A stretch of 21,171 bases of DNA from a virus, in IMG/VR virus record IMGVR_UViG_3300025137_000363, positions 1 to 21,171 of that record; one strand, written 5' to 3'. The position numbers and the translations under genes were made by a program. The notes below the pieces were generated by a model. That model did no database searches. It saw only the letters and a program-made list of their open reading frames with translations, and had not been told where the DNA came from. Shown here in pieces: positions 20,132 through 21,171 of the stretch (the first letter of the stretch is position 1; the number at the start of each line of letters is the position of its first letter).

Positions 20132-20955
20132 TATGCTGTGGCCTCCAATTCAGACATCATATCATATAAACGTGCCGCGCCGATATCCCTATCTCCACCG
20201 CCTGCACCTCTAACTGCCTTTGCTGTTAATACAAATTCACCATCCGACAACTTTGCGTTTACTGAGTCGGATGTACCTGTTCCAGGTCCTGTAACTTCGC
20301 CTAAAGCATTGTTGCGATCATATTCTCCGCCATCTTTGTATCCTTTTGGAGGAGTTCTATAGTCAAAGTCATCCTTTTGATACTCTTTTACTTCTTCGTT
20401 ATATGCAAGAACATCGGACGGAGTATCTAGATTATAAGTTCTGTTAGAAAAAGGTCCAACAACTTGTCCAAAAGCCTCACCTACGGGCTGCGCTCTAGGT
20501 GTTCCTTGCTCTTGCTTTTGATTAATTCCTGAAAGAGCACCAACAGCACCGATACCAAGTAAAGCATCTGACATATCTAAGTTATCAAACAAACCTTTTT
20601 TAGTACTTTCATTAACAGCCTGATCTATTCCTCCCGCCGCAGAATTAGCCGCGGATGTTTCTACGCCGTATAATTTATTTTGTAGAAAACCTGGACTAAC
20701 TCCCTGTTTCTGTAAACCCATGTTTTGAGCGGCTGTAGGAGAGATAAATGATGTTACTCCATAAGCAAGGGCAGCATTAGTTAAAGCTTCGTTAACAGAC
20801 TTACCCCCGGCAAGACCACCGATACCCGCACCAAGAGACGCACCCGCAGGTCCCCCAAAGTAAAAACCAGCCGCGGTGCCTGCTACAGAAAGCAAATCGC
20901 CAGTGTCTACCTTGTCTAGACCTATTACTTTTCCAAGATCTCCAAAAAGTGCCAT
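20131..20955 (-). CDS. Structural protein (274 aa), glycine-zipper N-terminus and conserved phage C-terminal motif
   Basis: N-terminal residues 20-52 (LLSVAGTAAGFYFGGPAGAS, then LGAGIGGLAGG) are a Gly/Ala small-residue stretch resembling a glycine zipper that can pack into membranes. The middle is disordered and polar. The C-terminus (about 223-274) carries GTSDSVNAKLSDGEFVLTAK then AVRGAGGGDRDIGAARLYDM. This 'GTSDS...LSDGEFV..AKAV.GAG' block recurs in virion proteins of many marine and other phages, and its exact role is not settled. The TAA of the gene upstream overlaps its ATG. It is the first full gene of the minus-strand late block within this window. Confidence 0.82.
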   Translation of the reverse strand: MALFGDLGKVIGLDKVDTGDLLSVAGTAAGFYFGGPAGASLGAGIGGLAGGKSVNEALTNAALAYGVTSFISPTAAQNMGLQKQGVSPGFLQNKLYGVETSAANSAAGGIDQAVNESTKKGLFDNLDMSDALLGIGAVGALSGINQKQEQGTPRAQPVGEAFGQVVGPFSNRTYNLDTPSDVLAYNEEVKEYQKDDFDYRTPPKGYKDGGEYDRNNALGEVTGPGTGTSDSVNAKLSDGEFVLTAKAVRGAGGGDRDIGAARLYDMMSELEATA

Positions 20956-21171
20956 TAGGTTACTACCTTTACAGTGCCACTGTCATTATACAGTGCTCCA
21001 GCCTCAAGTCCAGTTGCCGATGTAGGCAACGCCGTTAATGTTATTTTTGTTCCGCGAAGCTCACCGGGGTTACGTTCCTGTGTAATAAACAGTTCTAAGG
21101 TACGAATTAAATCCTGCATGTACTGGGAGGAATAGTCTGCGGGTGCTTCCGGCAGTCTTGGTGGTGCTATC
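20955..21171 (-). CDS. Partial CDS, small late phage protein (C-terminal 72 residues)
   Basis: The frame is open from the window's right end to TAA at 20955-20957, so the start lies outside. The 72 residues read ...IAPPRLPEAPADYSSQYMQD, then a helix (LIRTLELFITQERNPGELRG), then TKITLTALPTSATGLEAGAL and YNDSGTVKVVT at the end. The last part ('LPTSATGL..GALYND.GTVKV') looks like the ends of small marine phage proteins of the late block. No domain is known. Its stop overlaps the ATG of the 274-aa gene (TAATG), so these late genes are coupled. Confidence 0.7.
   Translation of the reverse strand, partial: IAPPRLPEAPADYSSQYMQDLIRTLELFITQERNPGELRGTKITLTALPTSATGLEAGALYNDSGTVKVVT

Noticed and set aside
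1-21171. tRNA genes, CRISPR arrays, insertion sequences, integrase or attachment sites
   Set aside because: I looked for cloverleaf ends, regular direct repeats with spacers, terminal inverted repeats and recombinase motifs, and saw none; nearly all sequence is occupied by protein genes.

Overview
The window is a stretch of a tailed bacteriophage genome, most likely a marine podovirus-like phage. The evidence is tightly packed, overlapping small genes, a complete phage replication module, and a late block of Gly/Ala/Gln-rich virion proteins that ends in a T4-type lysozyme. Several proteins (the end piece with its ALPTSATGLEAGALYND segment, the GTSDSVNAKLSDGEFVL protein, the GAFGGSRQAV protein and the Leu-type PolA) look to me like those of uncultured marine phages of alphaproteobacteria. 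The host is inferred from this resemblance only. The window shows no integrase, terminase, capsid, portal, tRNA, CRISPR or insertion sequence.

Layout. (1) Bases 1-3946, plus strand: about fifteen small genes (47-102 codons plus one 281-aa HNH nuclease), most joined by ATGA, TAATG or longer overlaps and preceded by strong Shine-Dalgarno sequences. Three encode zinc-ribbon-like proteins and one encodes a two-pass membrane protein. (2) Bases 3967-5985: an SNF2-type ATPase, a PD-(D/E)XK nuclease-like gene running the opposite way and overlapping the ATPase gene tail to tail, then a divergent control region and a 47-aa ribbon-helix-helix protein. (3) Bases 6094-13177, plus strand: a coiled-coil protein, a probable ssDNA-binding protein with an SSB-like tail, an archaeo-eukaryotic-type primase, a small zinc protein, an SF1 UvrD/Rep helicase, a DUF6378 protein, a conserved hypothetical and a family A DNA polymerase. 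(4) Bases 13264-21171, minus strand: late genes read right to left: a truncated small protein, four structural or ejection proteins (274, 294, 430 and 1403 aa) and the lysozyme. The two transcription units converge near 13.2 kb.

How the genes fit together. The plus-strand module can supply a nearly self-contained replisome: primase, SF1 helicase, ssDNA-binding protein and PolA with proofreading, plus an SNF2 ATPase and a nuclease for repair or recombination. No hexameric DnaB or gp4-type helicase is seen. The minus-strand genes match, in order and size, a podovirus internal-virion or DNA-ejection set (T7 gp14-gp15-gp16 is the comparison) with a separate lysozyme as the last gene.

No stretch longer than about 110 bases lacks a gene. 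The only real gaps are 5777-5841 (probable promoter and operator), 5986-6093 (possible hairpin and -10 element), 7468-7550 (perfect 8-bp hairpin) and 13178-13263 (convergent junction with weak hairpins).
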